A stretch of 64,000 bases of DNA. It comes from Nemertoderma westbladi (lineage: Eukaryota; Xenacoelomorpha; Nemertodermatida; Nemertodermatidae). Made by a program: the position numbers and the translations under genes. The stretch covers positions 1 to 64,000 of the forward strand of contig JAUCBJ010008780.1 in the NCBI GenBank assembly GCA_032718475.1, in the 5' to 3' direction. The notes under the pieces were generated by a model. It was not told the DNA's origin. It ran no database searches and saw only the letters and a list, made by a program, of their open reading frames with translations. Below, one piece after another: positions 43,802 through 56,118 of this stretch. How positions within the stretch are numbered: position 1 is the first letter of the stretch; each line of letters starts with the position of its first letter.

Positions 43802-44699
43802 TTTATTACCGTTATTTAAGCAGTAGTCCAACTGATAGTGAGACCTAGTTGTTGTATGACAGGCCTACTATTTATAAATCGTTTGAGTTGATTTATAATA
43901 TTTATATACCCGTTTAAAATGGGTTTTGTCAATATTTGAAATAAATGTTATTATTTCTGGGGGAGTCACTACACAGAAGCTGTGCGCTCTCAGTGAAGTG
44001 CTATTTATTTGACACTAAAACTGATAATTCTAATTTACCTAAGTTACTTAATACTACAAATTACTTACGATACGGGTGAGATTAATTCTCTAATTAAAAC
44101 ACAACAAAATATTACGTACGAAATTTTGTAGGGTAATTTTAAAGGAAGTCTACAAACCAGCCTAACAAAGGGTTAGATTTCTGGTTATTACAACGGACAG
44201 GGTACTACGGTATTTGAATAATAAGTAGTAGTAAATATATTGCACTGTCTAGATAGGAAAATACCACCGCCTGACGACCTATAACCGTATCACTAAAGGT
44301 ACTACGTTATGTATCACGGATTGTTCCTACCCAGAAGCTAATAGAGCTAACGAATGTGCCTATCAACCACTTTACAACACAAATATACTGCCTACACTAA
44401 TTACTTCGGAAAGCACTGTACACTAAACCCTAAATTAGGTACAAGTACCGGTATAACAAATAATCAGTAGTTAAATATACTTGAACAGTTAAAAGAACCA
44501 CGGCATCTGCTGGAGTGACCAGGGCACAAAGTCACCAGTCTTGTCCTACGCCAAGCAGCCCGTGTAGTACCGGGGTTAATTTAACTATAACAGTATGTAT
44601 AACAAACACAATTACTGTAGGGATAAACTTGGGGACATGAATGTTGCGAATAATCGCATAAACTCTGAACAATAAATATTACGCTACCCGCACAGAATA

Positions 44700-45240
44700 C
44701 TCAAACGAAATACAAACCAAACGCTGGCAGACTACTATCAAGCCTAAACAAACTACAGTATGTGCAGATTCTGAGACTGTTAGTTAGTATGCGTTCTAAC
44801 ACGGTAGTACGACTTATTCTTTAAGAGGGGATTGACCTTACAGCATATGGCTGCCCCAACTTACTAACGGCACTTTATCAGACCAACTCTACACACGCAG
44901 CAATCCCTTCAGACCTAAGAATAGCTAGACAACAATCCAGCCTACAAAATATTTGAGTAATAACTATTACGGTACCTGAACAGACCACACAAACAAACAC
45001 AGGCTAAAACACTGGCAGACTACGATCAAGCCTAAATAAACTACAGAGTATATGCAGATTCTGAAACTGTTAGTTAGTATGCGTTCTAACACGGTAGTAC
45101 GACTTATTCTTTAAGAGGGGATTGACCTTACAGCATATGGCTGCCCCAACTTACTAACGGCACTTTATCAGACAAACTCTACACACGCCGCAATCTCTCC
45201 AAACTCAACAACAGTCAGACAGCAACTCAGCCTACAGTTA
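44700..45240 (-). repeat. Tandem duplication, period 290 bp, in the element 2 leader
   Basis: The copies contain tgcagattctgaaactg at 44,763 and 45,053 and share gttagtatgcgttctaacac and actaacggcactttatcaga. Same period and homologous sequence as 12,850-13,425 in element 1. Confidence 0.85.
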
Positions 45241-45414
45241 TCTGAACAATCTGAGCAGACTTACACGTCTTCAGCTCAATATTAACTTACTAGGAAATAA
45301 AACCGACAGAAATAAGTAAGCTCCAAAAGAAACAAGGGGTGTACAGTCCCTAATCTCTTAAACAGCCTACCGGTATACAATAATCAAAATCGAATAATAC
45401 TAAATGTACTTATA

Positions 45415-45555
45415 GAGCAGTACCGGTTAGGACAGTTGGGCCTACAGACCTACAGAAGTACCGGTTCTGGCAGTTGGACCTACGGACCTACAGCAGTACC
45501 GGTTCTGGCAGTTGGGCCTACTGACCTACAGAAGTACCGGTTCAGGTTTACCGGT
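45415..45555. repeat. Tandem repeat of about 41 bp beside the 5' LTR of element 2
   Basis: Three to four units of agcagtaccggttctggcag followed by ttgggcctacagacctac. The related spot in element 1 (12,660-12,700) has only a short trace. Confidence 0.8.
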
Positions 45556-45610
45556 CACTACGGTATTTTGCAACCTTATTGCCTACTGCAATAAGATCGA
45601 TAACTGTTAC

Positions 45611-46821
45611 TGTTCGCGCTTTTGAAGACCTTTAGCAGTTTAACCTGCCAAAATTTATATGTCTTTTAGTTAATTAAAACACCTTTAGCATACGACAATA
45701 TTTTATGCTAATAAACAAAACATTAGCCGAAGTCAGCCCATGCGCGATCATTCACCCGATGGATCTACACCCGGGAGGCTGAATTCGGATGCTTAAATTA
45801 TATTATTGCAGTGTAAGGTTGCAGTGTGAACCTACTGTATTATTCGATAGATCGTTAATAATTAATCTCTGACAGATATTATTGGCTTTCGGGAAATATT
45901 AACAGTTCCTTTAGGACGTGGCGCTCTATCTATTTAAACAGAACTAGGACTTATACTAAACGCAACGATACCGCTTATGATTAAAGTATAAGGCGTATTC
46001 TTTAGGAAATACTTTGTTACCAATCACAATCATGTACACTATTCTGCCGACCGTCAGTATATTTGACCACACATAAAGAGAGCAGCAATTGACTCATGTA
46101 GGGTCTGCTAAATAACATTAGATTCAATACACACCACATTAATATAAATCGCAATTGTTATGTATAGCCTGTCTCTCTAACCTGTAGTGTATCAAGAAAA
46201 TTGGGAATTTTGGGTGATTTATCCGTATTCTTCAAAGAGCAATAATTCATCAACAAATAGATACAATTAACAACTGACGGTAAATAACAGTACAAACAAT
46301 ATGATTAGTGCAGTTAAATTAAATGATTGAGACTCGTTAAATTCGTTAGTTAAGTGAGTTAAGGTAACAGTTATACTTTCGGTAATTTAAGCAGTTTTAC
46401 TAAAGTTCTTCCCAAAAGCCGGTGTTATGGCGAAAAATGGGAACACAACAACAGAATCATATAAAATCATATGACTACTTGACTATACGAGGATACCAAC
46501 TACCCTTATTCCCCGAGGCTCCCGTCCAACACAGAGGATGAGCATACAGATAGGAAATTCAGTTCAGTAGCTCTGGGATAGGTCAAAATCAACGCCCACT
46601 CAAATTCTATTGGCCGATACGGACAGCAAGGCTAAGGCAACCTCCCTAAGCTGGTTGGCCGCCGATCGAACAGAACCCAGATACTCTCGTACAGCCCATC
46701 AGCCAATAAGCTGGTAGCTTGCACTATTTTACCTATAGCTCCCTTTTAGAGTATTCTAGCGACCGGGGGGGAACTGGCCAGCAAAGGCAAACTTATCAGT
46801 TATCCCACAAAAGCTTTTACA
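45611..46821 (-). repeat. 5' LTR of element 2
   Basis: 1,211 bp, nearly identical to 32,677-33,887, with about four differences seen (for example caccaggg versus cacccggg). Confidence 0.95.
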
Positions 46822-46826
46822 CTAAT

Positions 46827-48578
46827 TCTAATCCCAGCAGACAAGAACAAGGTAAAGCCCAATCTGGCGCACGAGTACGCATATCGGAGGCAACAATACC
46901 ATAAAGGCCTCAGGTAAGAACACCCATTCCTACGATCCATAATCCCAATATTTTGCATTCGGTCGAAAGATTTACAGAGGAAGCTTGGATTAGAGCTTCA
47001 ACGCGTAAACCAATACGAGCGCCGAGAAACGACACTGACTCGAGTGAAGAAGAGGAAGATTTGAGGCGTCAGAAGTCCCAAAACTGGAAGGAAAGAAGGA
47101 CTAACGCGGAACAAGTAAGTATGAACCCTCGGGAAGGGACCAGTCTTAACAATCCTGCAGAGTTGACCAACTTGATGCCCCGAAATAAAGATACCCTCAG
47201 GGACATTGGTAAGTTTGCTGCCAGGCAGGGTTTGCCGGCACAACAACCCCAGAAGTTTATGGGCAACAACAAACATTGGAGGACGTTTAAGATGTATGTC
47301 GACAAGCAGTTGACGAATAGTACCTTTACTCCCAATGAGAAATTCAATTACCTATTACAAATGCTCCATAGAGAACCGAGAGCCATTGCCGATACCTTCG
47401 TCGGCAATGAAAGAGCATTCGAACTAGCAATGAAGACACTTAGCGACATTTATGGGAATAAAACCAAAATGGCGCAGTCGATAGTTGAAGATTTGGGTAA
47501 GGGCGGAAAAATTATGACCCCTTTGGAGCTGTTGAACTTAGCCAACGCCATCTCGAACGCTTTGGATATTTTAAAGACGGTGAATCTACCTCATCATGGT
47601 GATCATGCGGAAGTCTTGAAGAGTATAATAAGACGCCTAAAAATGCGTTGTAGACAAAAGTGGCAAAAACTAGAAAATAAACTGGAGGGTCAGGACAATG
47701 TGTTGACTCTCAGACTTATTCATGATATGATAGCCACAGACGCGGTAGCAGAGATGAAGTCGAATTTTTCAGAAGAAAACATGAGAGAGACCAAGCCTGT
47801 TATCGGAAGGTCAATGGTGAGGTTTGATGAGGACAAATCAACTGTAACGTTTAACTCAATAGACAAATACAATCCAAGTCCAAGTAGCTTCATCCTAGGG
47901 TCAGATAGACCCAGGACAAAGCAACAGGAGTTGCCGGACGGTTTTGTAGGTTGTCAATTCTGCCTACTAAAGGAGGTAAGATCAGATGACCATAAGTTAG
48001 AGAGCTGTAGACGCTTCAAGGAGCTGACTTCAGAACAGAGGAGGGTTCAAGTGCGGTCATTAGACACCTGTTGGGCATGCCTTGCCCCAGCTCATGTACG
48101 GCGCCAGTGCCCAAACAGTAAAGACGGACGTGTGGAGTGTGGCAGATTACATCACAAGCTGCTACATGCGGATTTCCATGCTCCAACAGACCGTTATTTA
48201 CAGTGGAATCCTCAAAGGAAGGGAAGCTTAATACCCGCAACAATAAGGAAGAATACCTACGCCGGCATCCTAGACAATGGATATCAACCAGGTTCATCGG
48301 ATGAGGACGGTGAAGCGAGCGCGAGGGAGGTAACTTGCGAGGGATTTACCATCGATAGCTTGTCAACCAGCGCGAGGACGTATTTATCATCGGCCACGTC
48401 AGAAATATTCAGCATGATACCGGTGAAACTTACTGGAGACAAAGGGTTGAAAAGAATATATGTAATGTTGGACACCTCTTCCACATTATCATATATAGAC
48501 GAGGAAGTGGCGAGGGCTGTTTCCAGCTTCCAGGATGCTGAGGAGATAAAGATAAGTAAAAATCCATGCACAGGGTAG
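46827..48578 (+). pseudogene. gag: Element 3 Gag core, zinc knuckles and protease start
   Basis: Continues the Gag frame after the insertion of element 2, with one in-frame TAA at 46,902. The frame from 46,953 has a DUF1759-like core (KFMGNNKHWRTFKMYVDKQL), then CQFC ... DHKLESC and CWACLAPAHVRRQC knuckles at about 47,960-48,115. The protease motif reads MLDTSSTLSYIDEEV: the conserved Gly of the active-site triad D-S/T-G is replaced by Ser, so the protease would be inactive. It ends at TAG 48,576 after a frameshift. Confidence 0.85.
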
Positions 48579-49402
48579 GAGATGTCAAAGGACATAAGAT
48601 TTCTGTCGAAATAGACTCCCTACTTCCGAGAGAAGAGCACACTCGCCAGGAAAGGAGAGCTTTGCCGCTGGATGGGTTTAAATGTTTGGCTATGAAGGGG
48701 TTCGGAAGGCAGTTAGGTAAGGTGCCACTAATGAGTCCCATAGCACAAGAGTATTTTGACGAGCTCAAAATACCAAGACACCAGATAGGTTATAGAAATG
48801 TGTCTATGTTGATTAGAGAGGAACAGCTAATCACGCACCAAATATGGGAAATGAGACCAGTTGAGCCATATGTAAATGGGCCACACGCCCATAGGACCAT
48901 ACTAGGTTGGTATACACGCATACCCATTCCATACGAGTTTCCAGGTGGCGACAAGCTGAAGGATGGACACGACGATTCGCAGTCTACATCACAGCCATCG
49001 TTAGTAGAACCACCAGATGTTGACGACTTTATGAGAGCCTGTATTGATCACTACAGCGACTTTAGCGAGTCGGAGGTGGAGTTGAGTCCTGATAATGTTA
49101 GATTATTGGAACCGCTCTAATACAACCGAACAGATAGTGAACCCGAGGACTACTGCTATCAGACCCATGGGTCTGGTTCAGTCTCCCACGCCACTTATTT
49201 GAGTAACGTCTTGACATATACCAATATAGTGGAAGGACAGGTGGCGAAATTTCGAGACCTCGACAATTTCCAATTCAACGAAGAGGAGTTGCAAAAGGAA
49301 TTGATGCAGCAAGACCTCGAGACAGGAGCTAGAACCATCGAATGGTTGGACAAAGACGTGATGGAACCTGGTGGATATGACTTAACTATGTCTACAGACT
49401 AG
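48566..49402 (+). pseudogene. pol: Element 3 protease-RT linker
   Basis: After the shift the frame continues as HRVGDVKGHKISVEI ... LGWYTRIPIP, the usual region between the BEL protease and RT. It carries stops at 49,118 (TAA) and 49,400 (TAG). Confidence 0.75.
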
Positions 49403-50617
49403 TAAAGATCTCTGGAGATGATGGAGGACACAATATGCCTGTTACCAACAGCACACTTCGAGGTTGGAATGTTGTGGCGTCGGCAACCCCCTAAATTGGA
49501 AAATAACTACAACCTAGCTTTGAAAAGATTAACCGGAGTAAGAGCGCAGTTGTTGAAGAATCAGGATATTAGGGAGAAATATTGCGCCCAAATTAACAAC
49601 TATCTAACCAAGAGATTTGCCAGGAAGGTAGAGAACCCCGACATTGAGACGGACCAGACTTATTATCTCCCGCACCATTATGTAACCCACCCTGATAAAC
49701 CAAACAAGGTACGAGTAGTTAATGACTACGTAGCAGTCTATAAAGGTATGTCTTTAAACTCCGAACTAATGGATGGTCCTAATCTCAACAACTATTTAAT
49801 AGGGATACTGTTACTCTTTAGACAGCGCCGATTTGCCTTCACTTGTGACATCGAGGCAATGTTCTACCAGGTGAGAGCCTGCAAGGCGGACCAAGATAGT
49901 CTCAGATTTCTCTGGTACGAGAATGAGGACCTATCAGGCCCAGTAGTTACATACCAGATGTACGTCAGAATATTCGGTGCCCGCGACAGTCCCAACGGCA
50001 CGCTGTTTGTCTTAAAGAAAACGGCGACAGCCCAGATTGGAAATTACCCGGTAGACATAATCGAGTCCATCTTAAGAAACTTTTATATGGACGATGGGTT
50101 GGTGTCAAAGGACACGGCAGAACAAGCCATAGATGTGGCTCACGGTCAACAGGAGTGCCTGGCTATGGGAGGGTTCCCGCTAACCAAGTTTACCACCAAT
50201 TCGGAGGCTTTATTGGAGTCATTCCCGGTGAAAGATCATGGGAGCGGAGACATCAAGTTGGGTGTAGAACCCATCCCTATGGCGCGAGTACTGGGACTCA
50301 GATGGAATCCGAACACGGATAAATTTCAGGTGAGGGTAAGATTTGAGCCCAGTAGCCCAGACAAAACCTTGACTAAGAGGATCTGCTTGTCGACCATGAG
50401 CAGACTATTTCACCCGATGAACTTTATCAGTCCAGTAATATTACAAGCACGAATATGTATGAGGAAAATATGGCTGTCCGACTTAGAGTGGGACGAGCCG
50501 ATATCCCCAATACACGCGAAGCAGTGGAGAGAGTGGGAAGCCGAGTTGCATCTATTGAAAAATATAGATGTACCCCGCTCCTACTTTCCAAATCAGCTGG
50601 TATTTCCAGCTGTTTAG
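49403..50617 (+). pseudogene. pol: Element 3 reverse transcriptase
   Basis: About 400 codons in the same frame as the linker. Recognisable are YYLPHHYVTHPDKPNKVRVV, FTCDIEAMFYQVRA, the catalytic tetrad YMDD (50,084-50,095) with FYMDDGL, and LTKRICLSTMSRLFHP MNFISPV near the end. The polymerase core is intact, but the protein is isolated by stops upstream and a frameshift near 50,600. Confidence 0.88.
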
Positions 50618-51588
50618 AGCTGCACTTATTCAGCGACGCAAGTGACACTGGCTTTGGTATGGTAGCCTACCTTCGCCGAGAGGGAAGTCAGGATAAGTTT
50701 TAAACGGCCTTTGTTACTTCTAGATCAAAGACAATGCCAATCAAATACATGACTGTCCCTCGTGCAGAGTTGCAGGCAGCAGTAGTATAGGTCGAGGTAA
50801 GTAAACAGATAAGGGATGACTTAGACACGACCTTGACATTATTCTATTGGACGGACGCATCTTTGGTGCTAGTGTATATTGCAGCTGATAATATCGCACT
50901 AAAGACATTTGTAGCCAACAGACGTGCCCAGATCGTTGACTTTTCAATGAAGGAGCAATGGAGACATTGTCCAGGAGTGTTAAACCCCGCCGACATAACT
51001 TCACGAGGTGCCATGCCATCAGAATTCTGTCAGGAAGATTCCCAGGAGTTTTGGTTACATGGACCGGATTTTCTGACAAGGACACAGGAACATTGGTCAC
51101 AGATGCTGAAGATTGTTACCAATCCGATGCCGATAGACGCAGAGGTCAAGTTAGCTAAGGTTTCCAAGTCCAAGTCGAAGGCCAGACTAGAATCACTGTA
51201 GCGGCCTGAGGAATCATTGGAGCGGCCTGAGGAATCATTGGAGTGGCCCTGAGACTTGTCGGACCAAGAGACATATGTGACTACAAGGTCCGGAAGGGTA
51301 AGTTATGACATAAAACCACCCTTACAGACTGCCCAATGTTCACAGTTTGTAAGTGACGGACAGCAAATAATCACAAAGGTGGAGCCTTTGGTTTACAGAT
51401 CTGCGGATTTGGATTCGAAGATTCCATTAGCAAATACGCAACCGTCACCAACACTAGAGCCATGTAGTATTTATGACAAATTGATAAAATTGTCCGCCTC
51501 TTGGCTGACGATTTGTAAGAGAACCGCGTGGTTGAGCCGATATGTTTCGTCCCTTTATTTAAAATATACGAAGCATTTAGGAGATTAA
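50600..51588 (+). pseudogene. pol: Element 3 RNase H and linker to integrase
   Basis: In the next frame come LFSDASDTGFGMVAYLR, then (after two stops near 50,700) YWTDASLVLVYI and QWRHCPGVLNPADITSRGA, which match RNase H and the conserved linker of BEL pol. A further stretch to 51,588 is less conserved. Near 51,190-51,250 a short tcattggagcggcctgagga duplication interrupts the frame. Confidence 0.8.
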
Positions 51589-51836
51589 ACAAGTACTAAC
51601 AGTGAGCGAATTCGGAAGTTGAAACAACCTCTGACAGAGACTGAGATCGATCAAGCGGAATTAAAACATTTGAGACATTATCAAATGTGTTCCTTCCCAA
51701 AATAATTCAATCTATTATCGGCTCAACAACCAGTTCTTTATAAACCCCTCAGGAGGTGGAGTCCACTAATACATAAGAGTTTGATTTGTCATAGATCATA
51801 GATCATCTGTTACAGCCAAGCAAGGCGGTAGGTACA

Positions 51837-52067
51837 ATGTACAACGCATGTCTGGTTTGCAAGAGAGTAAACGCCAGAGTATTGAAACAGGAAATGGCTG
51901 AACTCCCGAAAGCGAGAGTACAGGCATACGATCCACCCTTTATGAACACGGGAGTGGATTGTTTTGTCCCGATTGAGGCAAAGAGTGGACGACTGATGTT
52001 ACGATATATGGCGCTGTGTACTACTATCAGCCCATTATACAGTATAAAATATTTAGATAAGTCATAA
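51837..52067 (+). pseudogene. pol: Element 3 integrase fragment
   Basis: CLVCKRVNARVLKQEMAELP and PPFMNTGVDCFVPIEA match the zinc-binding end and the start of the catalytic core of BEL integrase (the first catalytic Asp). Homology stops near 52,020; the rest of the core, the DUF5641-like tail and the 3' LTR are missing. Confidence 0.8.
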
Positions 52068-52070
52068 TGA

Positions 52071-53663
52071 TGTACGGCCGTAATTAGATAGGGCAATAAA
52101 ATATCCAGTTTATATATTTCATCCGTTTTTTGTATAGTATGTAGTTGGAGTACATAATTTTGTAATAAAACCTTAATAAATAACCTTATTAGTGGCAAAC
52201 TCCTATAAAACCTTAATACGAATTTGCCGTTTATCTATATTAACTGAATTAATTGTGCATTTGTGCTAATTTCCATTTATATTTCCCTCTAAATTGGCTT
52301 TATATCGAATTGTGCTTAATGTACTTTAATAATCACAAAATTAATGTTATGGCCAGCAACCTATAAGCCCACCGGGACAGAATCATTACCTTATATGGTA
52401 ATAATTTGCGATTTAAGGGGGAGAAGGAGCACAATCCGGCTTCCCTTTTGGCCCAGCTGTTCCAGGTTGGTCCAATGGCTTGTTGTACCAATGAGACGAT
52501 TATTGCGTCATCCCTATTTCATCATCTATAAATTGGCCGTGTTCCGGTATGTGCTATGCAATATTTCCTTACCCTTATGTCCTTATTCTTTGCGATATAA
52601 TGTGTAATTTCTTCTGCCCTTAATGCTGTTATTCTGCTTCTGTGTTTTGCTGATTATGAATTCTTTGCTTTTCTTTTTTTCAAGTACGTAAATTGTTGAT
52701 AATGATTACTTCTTAAATACAATCTCGAACTATGATTTCTACATTTAATTCTTGATTTCTATGTAATTGAAATGCGATAATCCTACGGGATTTCTCTTAG
52801 ACTGTCAGACTGTTTTGCGAATGCATGCGCCGATACGGTAGCTATTTGTTTTAACAGGGAGGGCTAAAGTACCGGTAGGTGCGGTGGGCGCACCGGGGGG
52901 AAGCGACGAAGGGAAGTGCAGAGGATCCAAAGCGGGGCGACACTGGCGGGGGCCACCGTTGCGGTCGGGGCTAGTCAGTTGAGGACCGGGGACCAGCCGC
53001 TGTTACAGTATTAGGGGGCTGACGATCCAGATTTTCGTCTCTACTTTGTAGTATTAGGGGGCAGAATTTGGGTTTAGTTAGGATTCCTATGTGTGGCTTT
53101 GTGTGACCTGTGGTTCGGTTCTTACACTGACTGTCTGAATGACTAATACTGGCATACTGATGTACTAATGTACGGGTATTTAGTGTACTGGCTGATTGGT
53201 GATGTTAGCGCTATCTGCTGTACTACTAGCTTATTGCTACGCTATTTGTGTTGTGTTGCTAAAGAGGGCCTGAATGAATGTGAATGCTTAGATAGGCGCT
53301 GTTTCCTTGATTGATTTCCATTTCTTAGTTTATGTTTATTAATTGCTGATTAGGTCAAAATAATACAGTATTTAGGCTGTTGCTAGTATAACCCAGTATG
53401 TAATAAATTAGAAGTACGTATTCTGGAACATCTAGTAATTTGTACGCAATTTTGTATTTGTGACTGTAATTAATTTAGTGATATTAAATAAAATAAGAAT
53501 TTGTACGCAGCATAGCGGAGAGTAGTTTAAGTGATTGTTTAGAATACTGTAGACTATTCACACTAGGCGGTTATTTGAAAATAGCGGGGCAACAGGCTGA
53601 CATCAGTATCCAGTATACAGTAGTAAGTTTGCTGGTCTCCGGTCAGGTCAGGTATTCTAGGTC
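52071..53663. other. Non-coding stretch
   Basis: No supported gene. AT-rich except a G-rich island at 52,860-53,000. The phrase gtattagggggc occurs twice (53,008 and 53,050). Possibly old repeat sequence right of element 3. Confidence 0.5.
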
Positions 53664-54729
53664 ATTGATCAAGAAAACTTGCCACCTCCATGCAGCATAA
53701 AGGAGGTGCCACCTGTAGCTGCATAGACCCTCTTACTAGGGCAAATCTGGTCCTGTAACTAGGACCCCCTTCGTTCTGGGATAAGGACGCCCTTGGTCCT
53801 GGATTAAGGACCCATATACTTGGCTGCAGGGGTATATGGCCTGACCAGGCAGATGGTGATCTACCAATGGCTGGTCAGGAGTAGAGTGTTCTCATGTCCA
53901 CTCTGAGAGCACTTCACTGCGACCTGCACCTGGCAGCAAGGGTACAGGGCATGACCCAGCAGATGAGCTGCAACAGCCAATGGTGGGTCATGTGCGCCAG
54001 AGTAGATATGGGTGATGGGCCTCATATCTGACTCCATTGCGACACCCACCCTGTGGAATGGCAAACCAGGGTGTGGTATTTGCCCCGAGAGCTGACTCGG
54101 CAAAAAAGCACCCCCCAACCCCCACTATGGATTACATTAGCAATGCGGAGGTCCGGCCACTAGAGGCCAGTGGAATTACCGGACACAATCGGCCTCACAG
54201 GCGTCAGTTAACTCCTGACCGGCTGCCTGTCTCACCCCCTACTGGAGAGAGAGCAGCCAACAATTCTTTGAGTCCCTTTCCTGATGACCTTTCTGGCCCA
54301 AACCCTGGGTCACCAGGAAGGCCAGATTGTGATGGGGAGAGGGATTCTGGAGTTGGAGGCTACTCTCATGTTCCACCCCGACCAACAAAGCCATTGGTGA
54401 ATCTGAGGCAAGTCACAAGACTAGCCTCAGTAAACACCCTAACACTCGGGTCCCCAATGCGACAAGGTGAGCTGACTGCCTTGGCAGATAAGCTTTCTCT
54501 TAGCGCAGTGGGTGTTCAAGAGCACCGAATGCAGACTGGACAGACTGATGAGGTTCTGATTAAGGACATGGGGGGTGGTTGGCGACTCGCCCTCGCGTCA
54601 GCAGATGATAGTGGCAATGGTGGAATTGGTCTATTGATGAATCCAACTGCACATGCAGCATTGGACAAAATAGACCAAATCTCTAACCGCATCAGTAGTA
54701 AGATGAACCCCTTTTCGGCGACAGTTTAG
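53664..54729 (+). mobile_element. 5' fragment of a non-LTR retrotransposon (LINE)
   Basis: A leader with an internal duplication of about 105 bp (around 53,830 and 53,935) is followed by a 230-codon frame at 54,037-54,729. Its second half has the pattern of an apurinic-type endonuclease of LINEs: LASVNTLTLGSPMRQGELTA, VGVQEHRM, then GGIGLLMNPTAHAAL and ISNRIS. The N-terminal half is Pro/Ser-rich. The frame stops at TAG 54,727, where the arm of the long inverted-repeat element begins. Reverse transcriptase is absent. The clade (Nimb- or RTE-like) is a guess. A second leader fragment is at 4,662-4,880. Confidence 0.65.
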
Positions 54730-55834
54730 TCCCACTTCGCACCTTGGGTGTTAAGTAGGTCATTAATTAATTAACCAATTAATTAATTGGTCGATTAAAC
54801 AATTAATTAATTGTTTAATCAATCGATTTGTATCAAATAATGTTGCCAAAGGCAATTTAATTTGATACAAATCAATCAGATAGGGACGCGCGATGAATAA
54901 ATTGTACTACAGCAAACGAAATATACAATACATAGGCACTGTCATACAATATACAATACATTTGTATTATTTTTGCCATACAGTAGGTAAAGATAGAATT
55001 AAATATAAAGACACGAGCGGGGCCCAAAACATAAATTACCCACTCACGATAATAAAGTGGCCCAGTTTGGCCCCTGAGTCATCCCTCAATAATCTGTGGC
55101 TGTTGGGCTCTTATTAACCGTAGCATGACTAACCCAAACATCAATGCGTGAATGGGGCCTGCCTACAGAGCTTTAAATTATTCAAACCTACAGCTTCGTT
55201 ATTACATCAATTCATCCAAGAAATTAGAATAAACATCTGCTCTTGCAATAGTTTGCATTCTTTCATATTGTATTGCGAAGCAGTTTACGCATGCATTAGC
55301 TCAACAACAAAGGCCATACCCAAACGCCATGTGTCAAGTCCATGTGAGGGTTGAACCCACGACCTATTGGAGATGTGAATTCAAAGCAACCACTACACCA
55401 AGGTGGAACAGTAACGTTTGAATTTGTTCGTTAACGTTCGAATTTGTAAGACTCTGATTTAAGACCTGAGGCACTCCCCACAACCACAGCCACATCCACA
55501 ACCACAGCCACAGCCACAGCCACAGCCACAGCCACAGCCACAGCCACAGCCACAGCCACAGCCACAACCACAGCCACAGCCACAACCACAACCACAGCCA
55601 CAACCACAGCCACAGCCACAGCCACAGCCACAACCACAACCACAACCACAGCCACAACCACAGCCACAGCCTCAACCACAGCCACAACCACTGCCACAAC
55701 CACAGCCTCACCTTCACCCACTTTATTGTTAAATACGCCTGAGAAAAATTCAAGAAACATCTGGTTTACAATAGATTATTCTTTTTTCACAACTCCATTC
55801 TAGCCTCCCTCTATAAAAGCCCCCATTCACCGCA
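54713..55834 (+). repeat. Left terminal inverted repeat
   Basis: 1,122 bp, the inverse of the right arm. Hexanucleotide array 55,486-55,715 of ccacag/ccacaa units. tRNA-like head on the minus strand at 55,336-55,411 (box A as ccactacacca, box B as gggttgaaccc). Inward TATA box ctataaaagc at 55,811-55,820. Confidence 0.85.
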
Positions 55835-56118
55835 ACTGGTCATGTAAATGTTTACTGTTACTGTTTACTGTCTAAATGTTAAATGTAACTGTTTAACTGT
55901 TTTGATGTTCTTTGTTTAACCCCTATATTATTTATCCAAAGTTGAAAAAGAAAAATGAAATATAGTCGACTATTTTCTTATTTTTAATATAGCAACATTG
56001 AAATATATATTTATAACATAACACATATACATATACATATAGCAGAGTAACATTTAAGATATAACACATTGTAACACATAAGATATAACACATTGTAACA
56101 TTTCATTCAATTGTCTAA
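55835..56118. other. Central unique segment, left part
   Basis: AT-rich, including a short tandem of aagatataacacattgtaac (two copies near 56,056-56,100) that may be the 3' UTR of the minus-strand gene. The left TATA box points into it but no plus-strand gene follows. Confidence 0.5.

Larger units (their letters stand above)
43346..45610 (-). other. Leader (5' UTR) of element 2
   Basis: 2.3 kb without coding signal. Contains a tandem duplication of about 118 bp rich in taccggtat (43,471-43,720), the 290-bp tandem duplication shared with element 1 (44,700-45,240), and about 41-bp repeats next to the LTR (45,415-45,555). No TGG-type primer-binding site directly follows the LTR. Confidence 0.75.
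32672..46826 (-). mobile_element. BEL/Pao LTR retrotransposon, element 2, with target duplications
   Basis: The element proper is 32,677-46,821, minus strand, 14.1 kb. Both LTRs are 1,211 bp. CTAAT lies outside both ends (32,672-32,676 and 46,822-46,826). Order in its own sense: 5' LTR 46,821-45,611, leader of 2.3 kb, Gag-protease frame 43,345-38,657, spacer, ORF-X 37,037-36,408, ORF-Y 35,741-33,966, polypurine tract, 3' LTR. LTRs differ at only about four positions by eye, so this is the youngest element of the window. It has no RT, no RNase H core and no integrase, so it cannot copy itself without help. It sits inside the gag of element 3. Confidence 0.95.
32059..52070 (+). mobile_element. 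Degenerate BEL/Pao element 3, split by element 2
   Basis: Coding remains run from 32,059 to 32,676 and from 46,827 to about 52,070. Removing element 2 and one CTAAT copy restores an uninterrupted Gag reading frame across the joint (KAAQVRTN|SNPSRQEQG), which proves the split. It differs clearly from elements 1 and 2. Neither LTR is recognisable, and integrase is cut off, so both ends are probably truncated. Multiple stops and at least three frame changes show it is old. Confidence 0.85.
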
